DNA of 59,022 nucleotides from CAWIOX01 sp963837775 (lineage in GTDB: Bacteria > Pseudomonadota > Gammaproteobacteria > Burkholderiales > Burkholderiaceae_D). The stretch covers positions 1-59,022 of the forward strand of contig CAWIOX010000028.1 in the NCBI GenBank assembly GCA_963837775.1, in the 5' to 3' direction. This document shows positions 17,964-26,360 of the stretch, piece by piece (within the stretch, counting starts at the first letter, position 1; each line of letters starts with the position of its first letter). Made by a program: the position numbers and the translations under genes. The notes under the pieces are model-generated. The model saw only the letters and a list, made by a program, of their open reading frames with translations. It was not told the DNA's origin and did not search any database.

Positions 17964-19319
17964 TTACAAGAACCACTCGCATTCGCGCGCCGTGATCTGG
18001 TCCATGAATGCCAGCTGATCCTGCCGCTTGTTCTGGCAGAACACGTTGACGAACTCCTTGCCTAGTGCTTCTTGCACGAAATCGGCGCCGGCCATCCGGC
18101 GCACCGCTTCCAGCATGTCGGTCGGAAATTCGACACCGCTGCCGCGCTCTTCGTTGAGCGAAGGAATCGGCTCCCGGCCTTGTTCCAGACCGTATTCCAT
18201 CGCCGACAGCACGGCTGCCAGCACCAGATACGGGTTGGCATTGGCGCCGGACAGGCGGTGCTCGATGCGCAGGTCCTTGGGTTCCGACTCCGGGATGCGC
18301 AGGCAGGCATCGCGGTTTTCCAGGCCCCAGCTGGCCTGCGAGGCGGCATTCACGGTGCCGCTGGTATAGCGCCGGAACGCGTTATGGTTGGGCGCATAAA
18401 TCGGCATCGTGTGCGGTATCCAGGCCAGGCAGCCGGCCACCGCATGCCGCAAGGCCGCCCCTTCATGACGGCTCAGCAGGTTTTCGCCATCCTCGCCGTA
18501 CAGGCTGACGTGCAGGTGCATGCCGCTGCCGGCGTGCTGCAGATAGGGCTTGGCCATGAAGCTGGCTTCGCAGCCGTGCTGCTGCGCCACGCCGCGCACG
18601 ATGCGGCAGAACAGCGCCGAATGATCGGCCGCGCGCAGCGGGTCGCCGGAGTGGTTGAAGTTGATCTCGAACTGCGACGGCCCGTCCTCCGACAGCATGG
18701 TGGTGGTATCGATGCCTTGCAGCTGCGCGCAGCGCACGATGTCCTGCAGTACATCGCTGAAGCGATACAGGCTGTCGATGTCAAACGCGGTATGGTCCTG
18801 CAGCCCGGTGACCGGGTCGCGCGGCGCTTGCGGCAAGCCATCCTGGCGCTGGCGGTCGACCAGATAGAACTCCAGCTCGAAGGCCACCGTCGGATGCATG
18901 CCCTTGCTGCGCAGGCGCTGCAGCACCTGCGCCAGCACTTCGCGCGGCTCGAAGCAGACCGGCGCGGCGGTGTCGCTGGAAGTCATCAGCATCTGCGCCA
19001 GCGGTTCGCGCTGCCAGCCGACCCGCACCAGGCTGCCGGGCACCAGGCGGCGCGGGGTATCCGGATCGCCGTCTTCAAACGCATAGTCATCGATCCGGTA
19101 AACCCGTCCCTGGGTGCCGAGCAGCAGCATGTTCTGCGGGTACTTCAGCATGCCGCCGGCCGCAATTTTTTCAATCTGCTCGATCGGATAGCGCTTGCCG
19201 TGAAAACGGCCGGCCAGATCGAAGCCGAGCAAGTCCACATTCTGGATATCCGGATGCTGCTGGCGAAATGCCTGTACTTCCTGCAACAGGCTGCCGTCGG
19301 TCGTGGTGCGTGTGTTCAT
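17964..19319 (-). CDS. puuA: Gamma-glutamylputrescine synthetase-like glutamine synthetase
   Basis: A glutamine-synthetase-fold ligase of 451 residues that in this context most likely joins glutamate to putrescine, the first step of the Puu pathway. VDLLGFDLAGRFHGKRYPI marks the beta-grasp domain; catalytic-domain marks are FELEFYLVDR, GPSQFEINF, GSGMHLHVSLYGEDG and SWGLENRDACLRIP. Last gene of puuB-puuR-puuA, starting 41 nt after the regulator stop. GlnA-type ammonia assimilation is less likely because the adenylylation loop and hexapeptide signatures of GlnA are absent and the neighbours are Puu-like. A paralogue acting on another amine is possible. Confidence 0.83.
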   Translation of the reverse strand: MNTRTTTDGSLLQEVQAFRQQHPDIQNVDLLGFDLAGRFHGKRYPIEQIEKIAAGGMLKYPQNMLLLGTQGRVYRIDDYAFEDGDPDTPRRLVPGSLVRVGWQREPLAQMLMTSSDTAAPVCFEPREVLAQVLQRLRSKGMHPTVAFELEFYLVDRQRQDGLPQAPRDPVTGLQDHTAFDIDSLYRFSDVLQDIVRCAQLQGIDTTTMLSEDGPSQFEINFNHSGDPLRAADHSALFCRIVRGVAQQHGCEASFMAKPYLQHAGSGMHLHVSLYGEDGENLLSRHEGAALRHAVAGCLAWIPHTMPIYAPNHNAFRRYTSGTVNAASQASWGLENRDACLRIPESEPKDLRIEHRLSGANANPYLVLAAVLSAMEYGLEQGREPIPSLNEERGSGVEFPTDMLEAVRRMAGADFVQEALGKEFVNVFCQNKRQDQLAFMDQITARECEWFL

Positions 19320-19360
19320 CAGTCTCTCTCAGTTTGGTGGGGTGGTGATGGTTTGCGGGT

Positions 19361-19915
19361 TTAACTAAATATCCACAGCACCTTGGTCTGGACCGTGCCC
19401 AGGTTGCTGTAACGGCAAGGCGTGCCGCTGCGAAAGTGAAACGCATCGCCGGGTTCGAGCGTGCGTTGCTCGCCGTCCACCAGCATGGTGAGCTGGCCTG
19501 CCAGCACATAGCCGGCCTGTTCCGAGCTATCCATGATGTGGCGCTCGCCGGTGTCGGAGCCGGGCTCCATCACGGTTTCCAGCATGCAGAAGCGATTCGA
19601 CAGATCGGGCGACACCAGATGATCGATCACGCCGCGCGCATAGTTGAGGGTGCGGCGCTCGGACGGCCGCGTCACCCAGGTGCAGGCGCTGGCTTCGGCC
19701 TTGGGGAAGAAATAGGTGGTCGGCACGCCGAGCGTCTTCTCGATCACGTTCAGGTCTTCGACTGTCGGCTGCGACAGGCCGCGTTCGATCTGCGACATGA
19801 AACCGACCGAGCGCCCGATGCGGCCGGCCAGTTCCTGCAGGGTAAAGCCCTTGCGCTTGCGCAGGTCGCGGATCAGTGCGCCCAGTGTCACGCTGTCCGG
19901 ATTGGGGTAATTCAT
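19361..19915 (-). CDS. puuR: XRE-cupin transcriptional regulator (PuuR-like)
   Basis: 184 residues: an N-terminal lambda-repressor-like helix-turn-helix (residues 10-66, LRKRKGFTLQELAGRIGRSVGFMSQIERGLSQPT) and a C-terminal cupin (about 110-180) with VMEPGSDTGERHI, GYVLAGQLTMLVDGE and LEPGDAFHFRSGTPCRYSN. This architecture matches PuuR, which represses putrescine degradation and lets go when putrescine is present. AAGGA lies before the ATG. It is located inside the operon it probably controls; the palindrome array upstream of puuB is the likely target. Confidence 0.85.
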   Translation of the reverse strand: MNYPNPDSVTLGALIRDLRKRKGFTLQELAGRIGRSVGFMSQIERGLSQPTVEDLNVIEKTLGVPTTYFFPKAEASACTWVTRPSERRTLNYARGVIDHLVSPDLSNRFCMLETVMEPGSDTGERHIMDSSEQAGYVLAGQLTMLVDGEQRTLEPGDAFHFRSGTPCRYSNLGTVQTKVLWIFS

Positions 19916-19942
19916 GTTTATCCTTGCTAGATCAATATAGGG

Positions 19943-21227
19943 TTAAATGGCATCGCGCAGGCGATACCAGAACTTGCCGGCGGCTTCCAGCGATGGCGCC
20001 AGCCATTTACCGCCGGGAAAAGCCCGCTGCTGCAGCCGCATGAAGATGTCCAGGCTGTGGCGCTGGCCGCCGATCGCATCGGCCACCGCGCGCGCCGCGG
20101 CGCAGGTCGGCAGCACGCCGTGGCCGGAATAGCCCAGCATCCAGTACACATTGCCGCGGCTGCCGATGGCCGGCGCACGGTTCATGCTGACATCGATATG
20201 CCCGCCCCAGCCATGTTCCAGACGTACGCCCTTGAGCGCCGGGAACACGCGCTCCAGGCGCGGCCGGATGGCGGCGCGGATATCGCGCGGTATCCCGCCC
20301 AGATAGGTGCAGCCGCCGCCGAACAGCAGCCGATGATCCGGCGTCAGGCGGAAGTAATCCAGCACGAACTGGTTGTCGGTGACGCAGGCATTGGTCGGCA
20401 GCAGCGCTCTGGCGCGGTCCGGCTCCAGCGCTTCGGTCGTCACCATGAAGGTGCCGACCGGCAGGATGCGACGGCTCAAGGACGGGGTCGAGCCGGTCGA
20501 TGTAGGCATTGCATGCCAGCACCAGCGCATCGCAACGGATGCGTCCGTGCTCGGTCGTGACCTGCACCCGGTCCCCGATCTGCTGATAGGACAGTGCGCG
20601 GGTCTGCTCCAAAATCTGCCCGCCGGCCCGCTCGATGGCAGCGGCCAGCCCCAGCGCCAGCTTGAGCGGATTCAGATGCGCGCCCTCCGGGTCCAGCAGG
20701 CCGGCCAGATAACGGTCGCTGCCGACCCAGTCGGGCAGCGCCGCGCGCTCTATGAATTGCAGCCGCTCATAGCCCCACTTCTGCGCCGCATGCTGCTGCC
20801 ACTCATGCAGCAGCTTAATGCGCCGCGGCAATACGGCGGTCCACAGATGGCCGGCACGGTAGTCGCAATCGAAACCGTGGCGCCCAGGCAGCGCCTTGAC
20901 CTCGGCCGCAGCCCAGCGCATCAGATCCCACAAATGGCGGGCATCCTGATAACCGAGCGCCGCCTCCAGCGGGTCCATGTCGCACGACCAGCCCAGTATC
21001 GCCATGCCGCCGTTGCGCCCGCTGGCGGCCCAGCCTATCCGGCTGGACTCGATCAGGGTGACGCGCTTGCCGGCCAGTGCCAGCCGCAGCGCGGTGTGCA
21101 GGCCGGAAAATCCGGCGCCGATGATCAGCACCTCGGTATCGAGCTCATCCGTCTGCGCTGGCCGTGACGCTGCACTACAGGTGGCGGCGTAGTAGCTGGC
21201 GACGTGTTGCTGATCCCGTTTGAACAT
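19943..21227 (-). CDS. puuB: Gamma-glutamylputrescine oxidase-like FAD protein, one frameshift
   Basis: An FAD-dependent amine oxidase of the DAO/glycine oxidase fold; in Puu pathways it oxidises gamma-glutamylputrescine. VLIIGAGFSGLHTALRLALAGKRVTLIE (about residues 33-60) is the dinucleotide-binding fold, followed by SSRIGWAASGRNGGM, the usual second flavin contact. The frame changes near 20480, then RRILPVGTFMVTTEAL, GCTYLGGIPRD and YWMLGYSGHGVLPT complete the protein. Length is 3n+1, one extra base. First gene of the operon; the 5' region carries four phased palindromic boxes. Confidence 0.83.
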
Positions 21228-21249
21228 GGCTCGTCTTAAATGAAAAATT

Positions 21250-21317
21250 TGTATGAAATATTCATGAATTATTGTCTCATTATTTTCATGAAAATAAAAT
21301 ATAAAAATTTCACGAAA
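21250..21317. promoter_or_regulatory. Phased palindrome array upstream of puuB (candidate PuuR operators)
   Basis: Four boxes resembling TTCATGAA: TGTATGAA (centre 21253.5), ATTCATGAAT (centre 21264.5), ATTTTCATGAAAAT (perfect 14-mer, centre 21288.5) and TTTCACGAAA (centre 21312.5). The last three centres are exactly 24 bp apart and the first is one turn (11 bp) from the second. They lie 23-90 nt upstream of the puuB ATG (on the minus strand), inside a very AT-rich patch. Confidence 0.6.
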
Positions 21318-21630
21318 AGCACGAAGATTGACCGCTGTGCTTCTGTCAGGCGCAATCCTTTGCGTCGGCGATACGCTTGCGGTTGGACTTCATCAGACTT
21401 GAAGCCGGAGAAAGGCATGAAATCGCGGCAGATGCCGGCAGCGATCTGGCGCAACTGTTTTTTTCAGTGAAAAACCAGAAAACCGCGGCCAGTCTTGCCC
21501 TGAGCAGGTGACGGGATAAGGGGGAAAGCGTCAGGCGCAATGCGGCCTGACGGATAGGCTTCCGGCCCGCACGGCATCGTTCTGAGCGCGCCTCGGGCGG
21601 AACTGAATCGAGGACGGCAAAATTTTGTCG
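21318..21630. other. Non-coding spacer upstream of puuB
   Basis: No gene, RNA or repeat is recognised here. Short open frames exist but have no ribosome binding site or family likeness. The spacer continues to 21810 past the terminator at 21631-21660. Confidence 0.5.
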
Positions 21631-21660
21631 AAAAAAAAGCCCGCTGGTTAAAGCGGGCTT
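21631..21660 (-). terminator. Terminator of the six-gene signalling operon
   Basis: AAGCCCGC (21637-21644) and GCGGGCTT (21653-21660) form an 8-bp stem with an 8-nt loop. On the minus strand it is followed by an eight-T run (A-run 21631-21638). It lies 150 nt after the stop of the last operon gene. Confidence 0.8.
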
Positions 21661-21810
21661 AAATCTATTTTCTAGGAGGAGAATAGAGGAGACAAAGCAA
21701 TTATGGGTGATCGCCAGTTATAAATCCAATTCCAATTTCAAATATCAGTTATGCGATTTAAGAATAACAAATCAATCTGCCAACAGAATCAGCATTCTCA
21801 GTGGATTGGC

Positions 21811-22341
21811 CTAATCCAGCAGCACGGACCCGTCCGGTCCCCAGTTCACCTTCATGATGCCCGGCTCCTCTTCCTCAAGAAGTCGTGCTTCAAGCTCCTG
21901 CACTGTCAACGCACCACGCTGCACACGCAACTCATCGGCCAGGTGCCGGTCTTCGATCACCTTATCCCTGCGCCCCAGCGAGAGCCGGATGATTTCTTCC
22001 AGCTCTGTGGCCGTCCATGGCTTGCTGATGTAGCGGAACACTTCGGCCCGGTTGATCGCATTCATGATCGTATCAAACTCGGCGGAGGCGCTGAGCATCA
22101 AGCGCACTGCATCCGGCTGCGCATCCCGCACCCGCTCCAGAAAATCCACACCGTTCATTTTCGGCATATGGAAATCCGAAATGACAAAATCAAAAGCGAC
22201 TTCGTTGACGCGCTCCAACGCTAGTTCCGGGTCGGTAAACAGCTCCATCAGGAATTCCTCATCCCGAATCTTCTGGCGGAGCGTACGCTGCAATGCCTGC
22301 AAAATATTTATTTCGTCATCCACCAATAAAAACCGCCGCAT
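21811..22341 (-). CDS. Response regulator, REC domain with short C-terminal tail
   Basis: 176 residues. REC domain at 3-125 with LLVDDEINIL (acidic pair), phospho-acceptor Asp56 in VISDFHMPKMNG, and KPW (ISKPWTATEL) at the end of the fold. After a helical linker, the 35-residue acidic tail (ARLLEEEEPGIMKVNWGPDGSVLLD) has no domain I recognise, so it may act as a stand-alone phospho-receiver or through protein contacts. Its ATG shares one base with the stop of the upstream REC-HD gene (TAATG), so translation is coupled. Last gene of the operon. Confidence 0.85.
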   Translation of the reverse strand: MRRFLLVDDEINILQALQRTLRQKIRDEEFLMELFTDPELALERVNEVAFDFVISDFHMPKMNGVDFLERVRDAQPDAVRLMLSASAEFDTIMNAINRAEVFRYISKPWTATELEEIIRLSLGRRDKVIEDRHLADELRVQRGALTVQELEARLLEEEEPGIMKVNWGPDGSVLLD

Positions 22342-23675
22342 TAACCCCTCCGATCCAGACGGACACCAATGCTTAACCGTGCGCCGCCTGATTTTTCAAA
22401 ATCCAGAATCTGCTGGATTAACCGTTCATCGAGTACATGATCTGCCGAAAGCAACAGTACACCATCCCGACTGATCAAATCCCGCGACAAGATCATCCCG
22501 GGCAGCAACTTCAGCGACGTCAGTATCACTTCGCGTGCGGCAGCCACACTGTCGCCATCGTTCAACACACCATTGAATGCATTGACGACTTCCGGGTCAT
22601 AACGCTTTCCGCTGCCTTGAGTGATGCTGATTCGCGCTTCTTCCGGATGGAAACGACGCTGCACCAGCGTACCGATCTGAAGACTGTCGTAATCGCTGGA
22701 CAAGGCCAGGATACGCGCACCTATCGGTATTGCTTCGGCAACCAGCGCATCGGGAAATCCGGCACCGTCGAAACGCTCCAGTTGGGAACGCAAGATCTTG
22801 GCGGCGCCCCGCAAATCCTCCAGCGGCATGAGCAACTGCTCTCCGCGCACCGGAAATTTGCGGTAACTTGCCAGATTGTCGCCGACCATGGCGCTCACAG
22901 GCATGGCCAGCATTTCATCGGAAAAGCCGATTTTCCCGATATCGATCATCAGCCCGGCAATGAATATTTCCTGAAGCGCCTTGCCCTCGACACCCATTTT
23001 CACTGCAATTTTTCGGGCCAGATCGGCAACCCGGCGCGAGTGGCCGGACAGATGGCCGCCCCGCATCTCAATCAGATTGGAAAATACCTTGATCGAGGTC
23101 AGGAAGCTGGTCTTGAGCTTCTCGTTGGCCCCCAGCAAGGAGTCGTTGGCCTTGTTCAGATCGGCGGTGCGCTCGCGAACTTTCCCCTCCAGACTGGCAT
23201 TCAAGGCTTTCAATTCGTCATTCTGGCGTTGCGTCAATTCCTCGAGACGCAGCTTTTCATTCTCCAACACCTTGCGTTCCAGCGCATCGCGCACGACCAG
23301 CAACATGTCGTTGTCATCCCATGGCTTCGCGATGTAGCGATAAATTTCGCCGCGGTTGATGGCTTCGATGATCGAGCTGACATCGGCATAACCGGTCAAC
23401 AGGATACGGATCGTATCCGGCCAGCGCGCACGCACCAGCTCCAGGAAATGAGCACCATCCATCTCCGGCATGCGCATGTCGGAGATCACCAGATCAACGC
23501 TTTCGGTTGCCAGCACCTGCAAACCGGCCTGTCCACTTTCGGCAACCAGCACGCGGTAGCCTTTTGCCCGGAACAGGCGGCGCAACGAAGAAAGAATGTT
23601 CGGTTCGTCATCGACACACAACAAAGTCGATTGTTTTACTTCCGCTTCAATTGGCATCTGCGCAACATCACTCAT
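22341..23675 (-). CDS. Response regulator with degenerate HD-GYP domain
   Basis: 444 residues. REC at about 16-130 (LLCVDDEPNIL, Asp66 in VISDMRMPEMDG, IAKPWDD). A coiled coil follows (135-190), then an HD-GYP-like domain (190-380) and a C-terminal GM(I/V)L-type beta module (LLPGMILSRDLISRDGVLLL, about 391-410). The HD-GYP catalytic set is lost: the HD pair is ID (Ile244-Asp245 in MIDIGKIG), the HHE motif reads SQLE and GYP reads GFP (residues 297-308), while His212 (SGHSRRVA) remains. Cyclic di-GMP hydrolysis is therefore unlikely; a binding or scaffold role is inferred. It overlaps the kinase gene by 4 nt (ATGA). Confidence 0.85.
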   Translation of the reverse strand: MSDVAQMPIEAEVKQSTLLCVDDEPNILSSLRRLFRAKGYRVLVAESGQAGLQVLATESVDLVISDMRMPEMDGAHFLELVRARWPDTIRILLTGYADVSSIIEAINRGEIYRYIAKPWDDNDMLLVVRDALERKVLENEKLRLEELTQRQNDELKALNASLEGKVRERTADLNKANDSLLGANEKLKTSFLTSIKVFSNLIEMRGGHLSGHSRRVADLARKIAVKMGVEGKALQEIFIAGLMIDIGKIGFSDEMLAMPVSAMVGDNLASYRKFPVRGEQLLMPLEDLRGAAKILRSQLERFDGAGFPDALVAEAIPIGARILALSSDYDSLQIGTLVQRRFHPEEARISITQGSGKRYDPEVVNAFNGVLNDGDSVAAAREVILTSLKLLPGMILSRDLISRDGVLLLSADHVLDERLIQQILDFEKSGGARLSIGVRLDRRG

Positions 23676-25189
23676 GCTTTTTTATCCCCTTCTGCATTCT
23701 TCTTTCCTGCATGATGGATCGGCCACACGATGCGGAATGTGGTACCTGCACCGCATTGGCTTTTGACCTCTATTCTGCCATCGTGCTTTTGCATGATCCC
23801 ATACGAAAGCGACAATCCAAGCCCAGTACCCTTGCCTATCGCCTTGGTTGTGAAAAACGGATCAAAAATACGCGTCAGGTTCTCTTCCGGAATTCCGGCA
23901 CCGTTATCAGCGACCTCAATCCAGACATCTTCACCTGCCGTTCCACTACGAATAGTGATTTTCCCGCGCTCATTACCCATCGCGTGGGCAGCATTGACCA
24001 CCAGATTCATGACTACCTGATTGATCTGCGATGGCAGGCACTCCGCATCCGGAATATCGCCGTATTCCTTGATGACATCGGCTTTGTATTTGACTTCATT
24101 ACTGACGATATTGAGTGTGGAATCGATGCCCTGATGCAAGTTTACCCATTGCCACTCCTGGTTTTCGTCCACCCTGGAAAAATCCTTCAGATCCTGCACG
24201 ATTTTTCTGACGCGCACGATGCCCTCCCTGGATTCACGCATCAGGGCCGGGATATCTTCTTTCAGGAACGAGAGTTCAACCTGTTCCCGCACATGCCTGA
24301 TTTTTGCCGCGACCTCCACAGATGCGATCTCCGGTTCGGCTGCTTCATAGGCGGCAAGCATCTGAAACATCCCGTCCAGGTAATTTTCAAGTGTGCTGAA
24401 GTTCGAAAAAATATAGCCTATCGGATTATTGATCTCATGGGCGACACCGGCCGCCAGTTGCCCAATCGAAGCCAGTTTTTCGGATTGCAAAAGCTGCTCT
24501 TGCGCCATCGACAGTTTGGCATTGAGCGCCGTTAATTCGGCATTGCGCCGCTGTGTATCGGCATCTGCTTTTTCACGGTGCCGGATATCCTCGGCAAGTT
24601 TCAGGTTGGCATCTGCCAACTGACAAGTACGGCATTCCACCAGATGCTCCAGATCGGCATGCGCACGGCGCAAAGCCTCTTCAGCGATGCGCCGTTCCGA
24701 GACGTCTTGCAGCGTCTCGATCGCGCCGACCACTTGCCCATTGGAGTTGCACAATGGTGCCGCCGTAAAATGCATCCACAATCCATTTTTACCCAATTTC
24801 GGGAAAAAATCCTCTGCCTCGAAGGCATCCGGAATCAAGCTGGAACGCTTGAATTTATCGTAATACATATCAACCATCGCCTCCAGGCTGCCGGATACAA
24901 TCAGATCCGCCATCACCGGCCGCTGCTCGCTATAAAACGGCAACCATTGATTGCGTGTCCCTATCATCTCCGAAGCCTGCATGCCCGATGCATGTTCACA
25001 CGCACGATTCCAGTGCGTAATGACATGGTCGGCATTGATGACAAAAGTGGCGACCGGATTACCGTCAAAAAAAGCCGAAAGGGCTGGCGCCAAAAGCCCT
25101 TGTGAAAAATCAACCACACCTGAGGTCTCGCAGGGATCGTTTTCAGCGCAGACGGTGGACAACCGTATGTCAATATTATTGTTCTCCAT
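23672..25189 (-). CDS. PAS-containing sensor histidine kinase
   Basis: 505 residues, no membrane segment. PAS domain at about 35-165 (NPVATFVINADHVITHWNRA and a PAC-like GAIETLQDVSERR), coiled coil 165-240, then the phospho-acceptor His251 in GQLAAGVAHEINNPIGYI. The HATPase domain (about 350-495) has NLVVNAAHAM (N box), VADNGAGIPEENL, FDPFFTTKAIGKGTGLGLS (F and G boxes). The HisKA helix is interrupted by about 50 extra residues before the ATPase, as in kinases of the HAEINNPIGYI class. The three REC domains of the operon are the obvious phosphate receivers. Gap of 12 nt after the HDOD gene. Confidence 0.9.
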   Translation of the reverse strand: MENNNIDIRLSTVCAENDPCETSGVVDFSQGLLAPALSAFFDGNPVATFVINADHVITHWNRACEHASGMQASEMIGTRNQWLPFYSEQRPVMADLIVSGSLEAMVDMYYDKFKRSSLIPDAFEAEDFFPKLGKNGLWMHFTAAPLCNSNGQVVGAIETLQDVSERRIAEEALRRAHADLEHLVECRTCQLADANLKLAEDIRHREKADADTQRRNAELTALNAKLSMAQEQLLQSEKLASIGQLAAGVAHEINNPIGYIFSNFSTLENYLDGMFQMLAAYEAAEPEIASVEVAAKIRHVREQVELSFLKEDIPALMRESREGIVRVRKIVQDLKDFSRVDENQEWQWVNLHQGIDSTLNIVSNEVKYKADVIKEYGDIPDAECLPSQINQVVMNLVVNAAHAMGNERGKITIRSGTAGEDVWIEVADNGAGIPEENLTRIFDPFFTTKAIGKGTGLGLSLSYGIMQKHDGRIEVKSQCGAGTTFRIVWPIHHAGKKNAEGDKKA

Positions 25190-25201
25190 ACACCAATCCC
25201 C

Positions 25202-26044
25202 TTAGGTCGCTAAAATCTGGCACATCTCATTGAACTGCGACTCGGTCTCGCTCAGTATCTGCAGCATAGCCTCCTGATCCAGGCTCAGACTATTCCACGC
25301 AATTGGTGACAATGGGGGTACCAAATCGTCCTCACTTGCACAAAGATCCAAAGCATGTGCTATCGCATCGGCAACATGCACCAGACTGGTCAAGCCGCCG
25401 CTCCATTGCATATCCGGCGCATGATGTCCGGCAACCGCCATCTGAATTGCAGGCGGAAAGCACCAATGCTCCGCCAACGCATGGCCAACGGCTGCATGAT
25501 CAAATGGCAATGTCTCGTGTTCGGCTTCCAGCATCGTGCAATCATGTTGTGCACGGTAATTCATCGCCATTTCATACTGCTCAGGAAACCCTGTAACCAA
25601 TACCAGTCGCCCGATATCATGTAACAGCCCTGCCATGAATGCAGACTCCGGATTCATTTCCACCCGTTTGGCGATTGACCTGGCGCAAACAGCAGTAGCA
25701 ATCGAGTGCTGCCAAAATCCCTGAAACTCAAACCCCGTTTGATTCTTAGTTGGGAAACGGCCGATCACGGCCGCTGCCGTGACCAGGATACGAAGACTGT
25801 TCACGCCAAGAATTGATACCGCTTGCGGCATTGTCGTAACCTTCCGCTGCATCCCGTAAAAGGAGGAATTGGCCAAACGTAAGGCCTTGGCCGACAGCGC
25901 CTGATCCTTGGACACTATCGCTGACAACTGATTGATATCGGCATTGCTCTGACCGATACTGCTCAAAAGCTCCATCACGACTGCCGGCAGGGAGGGCAAG
26001 GCATGAATCTTGTTGAGGATGTCAGTGAAAGCGATATTACTCAT
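25202..26044 (-). CDS. HDOD domain protein
   Basis: 280 residues, with the HDOD domain over about residues 8-210: LPSLPAVVMELLSSIGQSNADINQLSAIVSKDQALSAKALRLANSSFYG is the typical start, and MAGLLHDIGRLVLV the HD-like helix. HDOD proteins lack full HD catalysis and serve as partners in signalling networks. Its start overlaps the preceding 107-residue gene by 8 nt. The C-terminal 60 residues are not assignable. It is co-transcribed with a kinase and two REC proteins, so it is likely part of their complex. Confidence 0.87.
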   Translation of the reverse strand: MSNIAFTDILNKIHALPSLPAVVMELLSSIGQSNADINQLSAIVSKDQALSAKALRLANSSFYGMQRKVTTMPQAVSILGVNSLRILVTAAAVIGRFPTKNQTGFEFQGFWQHSIATAVCARSIAKRVEMNPESAFMAGLLHDIGRLVLVTGFPEQYEMAMNYRAQHDCTMLEAEHETLPFDHAAVGHALAEHWCFPPAIQMAVAGHHAPDMQWSGGLTSLVHVADAIAHALDLCASEDDLVPPLSPIAWNSLSLDQEAMLQILSETESQFNEMCQILAT

Positions 26045-26360
26045 GCCGGACCTCCAATCGATACTGCGTCACATACTGCAATAACAACTGGTCCGCAGCG
26101 CCGTCGCCGCATCGCCTGAACAATTTGACGAGACGCTCTTTCTGACGCGCCATCTCGGCTTCCCGATCAATATCCGAGCCTGTTTCCGCGACAATACTCA
26201 AGACTTGTATGCCACGTCGCTGCAATGAAAGTAAGATCGCCTCGGTAACAACCGCCCCCTGCTTCAGGATCAATCCACCACGAGCATCAAGCAGGTCCTC
26301 TGACACGGCCATCCCGAGCAGCACCTCATTCAGAGGCAGCAGTTTTCCATCGCTGTTCAT
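26037..26360 (-). CDS. Small protein: free-standing GM(V)L-type module found in HDOD/HD-GYP proteins
   Basis: 107 residues. Residues 8-55 (LNEVLLGMAVSEDLLDARGGLILKQGAVVTEAILLSLQRRGI) match the short beta module usually fused to HDOD or HD-GYP domains, with the form LxxGMxLxxDlxxxxGxxLLxxG. The REC-HD-GYP protein of this same operon carries the same module at its own C-terminus. The remaining half is helical and charged. It overlaps both neighbours (4 nt with the hybrid gene, 8 nt with HDOD), which supports a real, coupled gene. Its biochemical role is not known. Confidence 0.75.
   Translation of the reverse strand: MNSDGKLLPLNEVLLGMAVSEDLLDARGGLILKQGAVVTEAILLSLQRRGIQVLSIVAETGSDIDREAEMARQKERLVKLFRRCGDGAADQLLLQYVTQYRLEVRHE

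Noticed and set aside
21671..21722. AGGAGG-like tract followed by a 6-codon open frame (ATG at 21703) on the plus strand
   Set aside because: Too short to be supported as a gene, and it lies between a terminator and the end of a minus-strand operon. It may be a chance purine tract.
22437..23714. 425-codon plus-strand frame opposite the REC/HD-GYP gene
   Set aside because: Antisense shadow without ribosome binding site; the opposite strand carries clear REC and HD-GYP-like domains.
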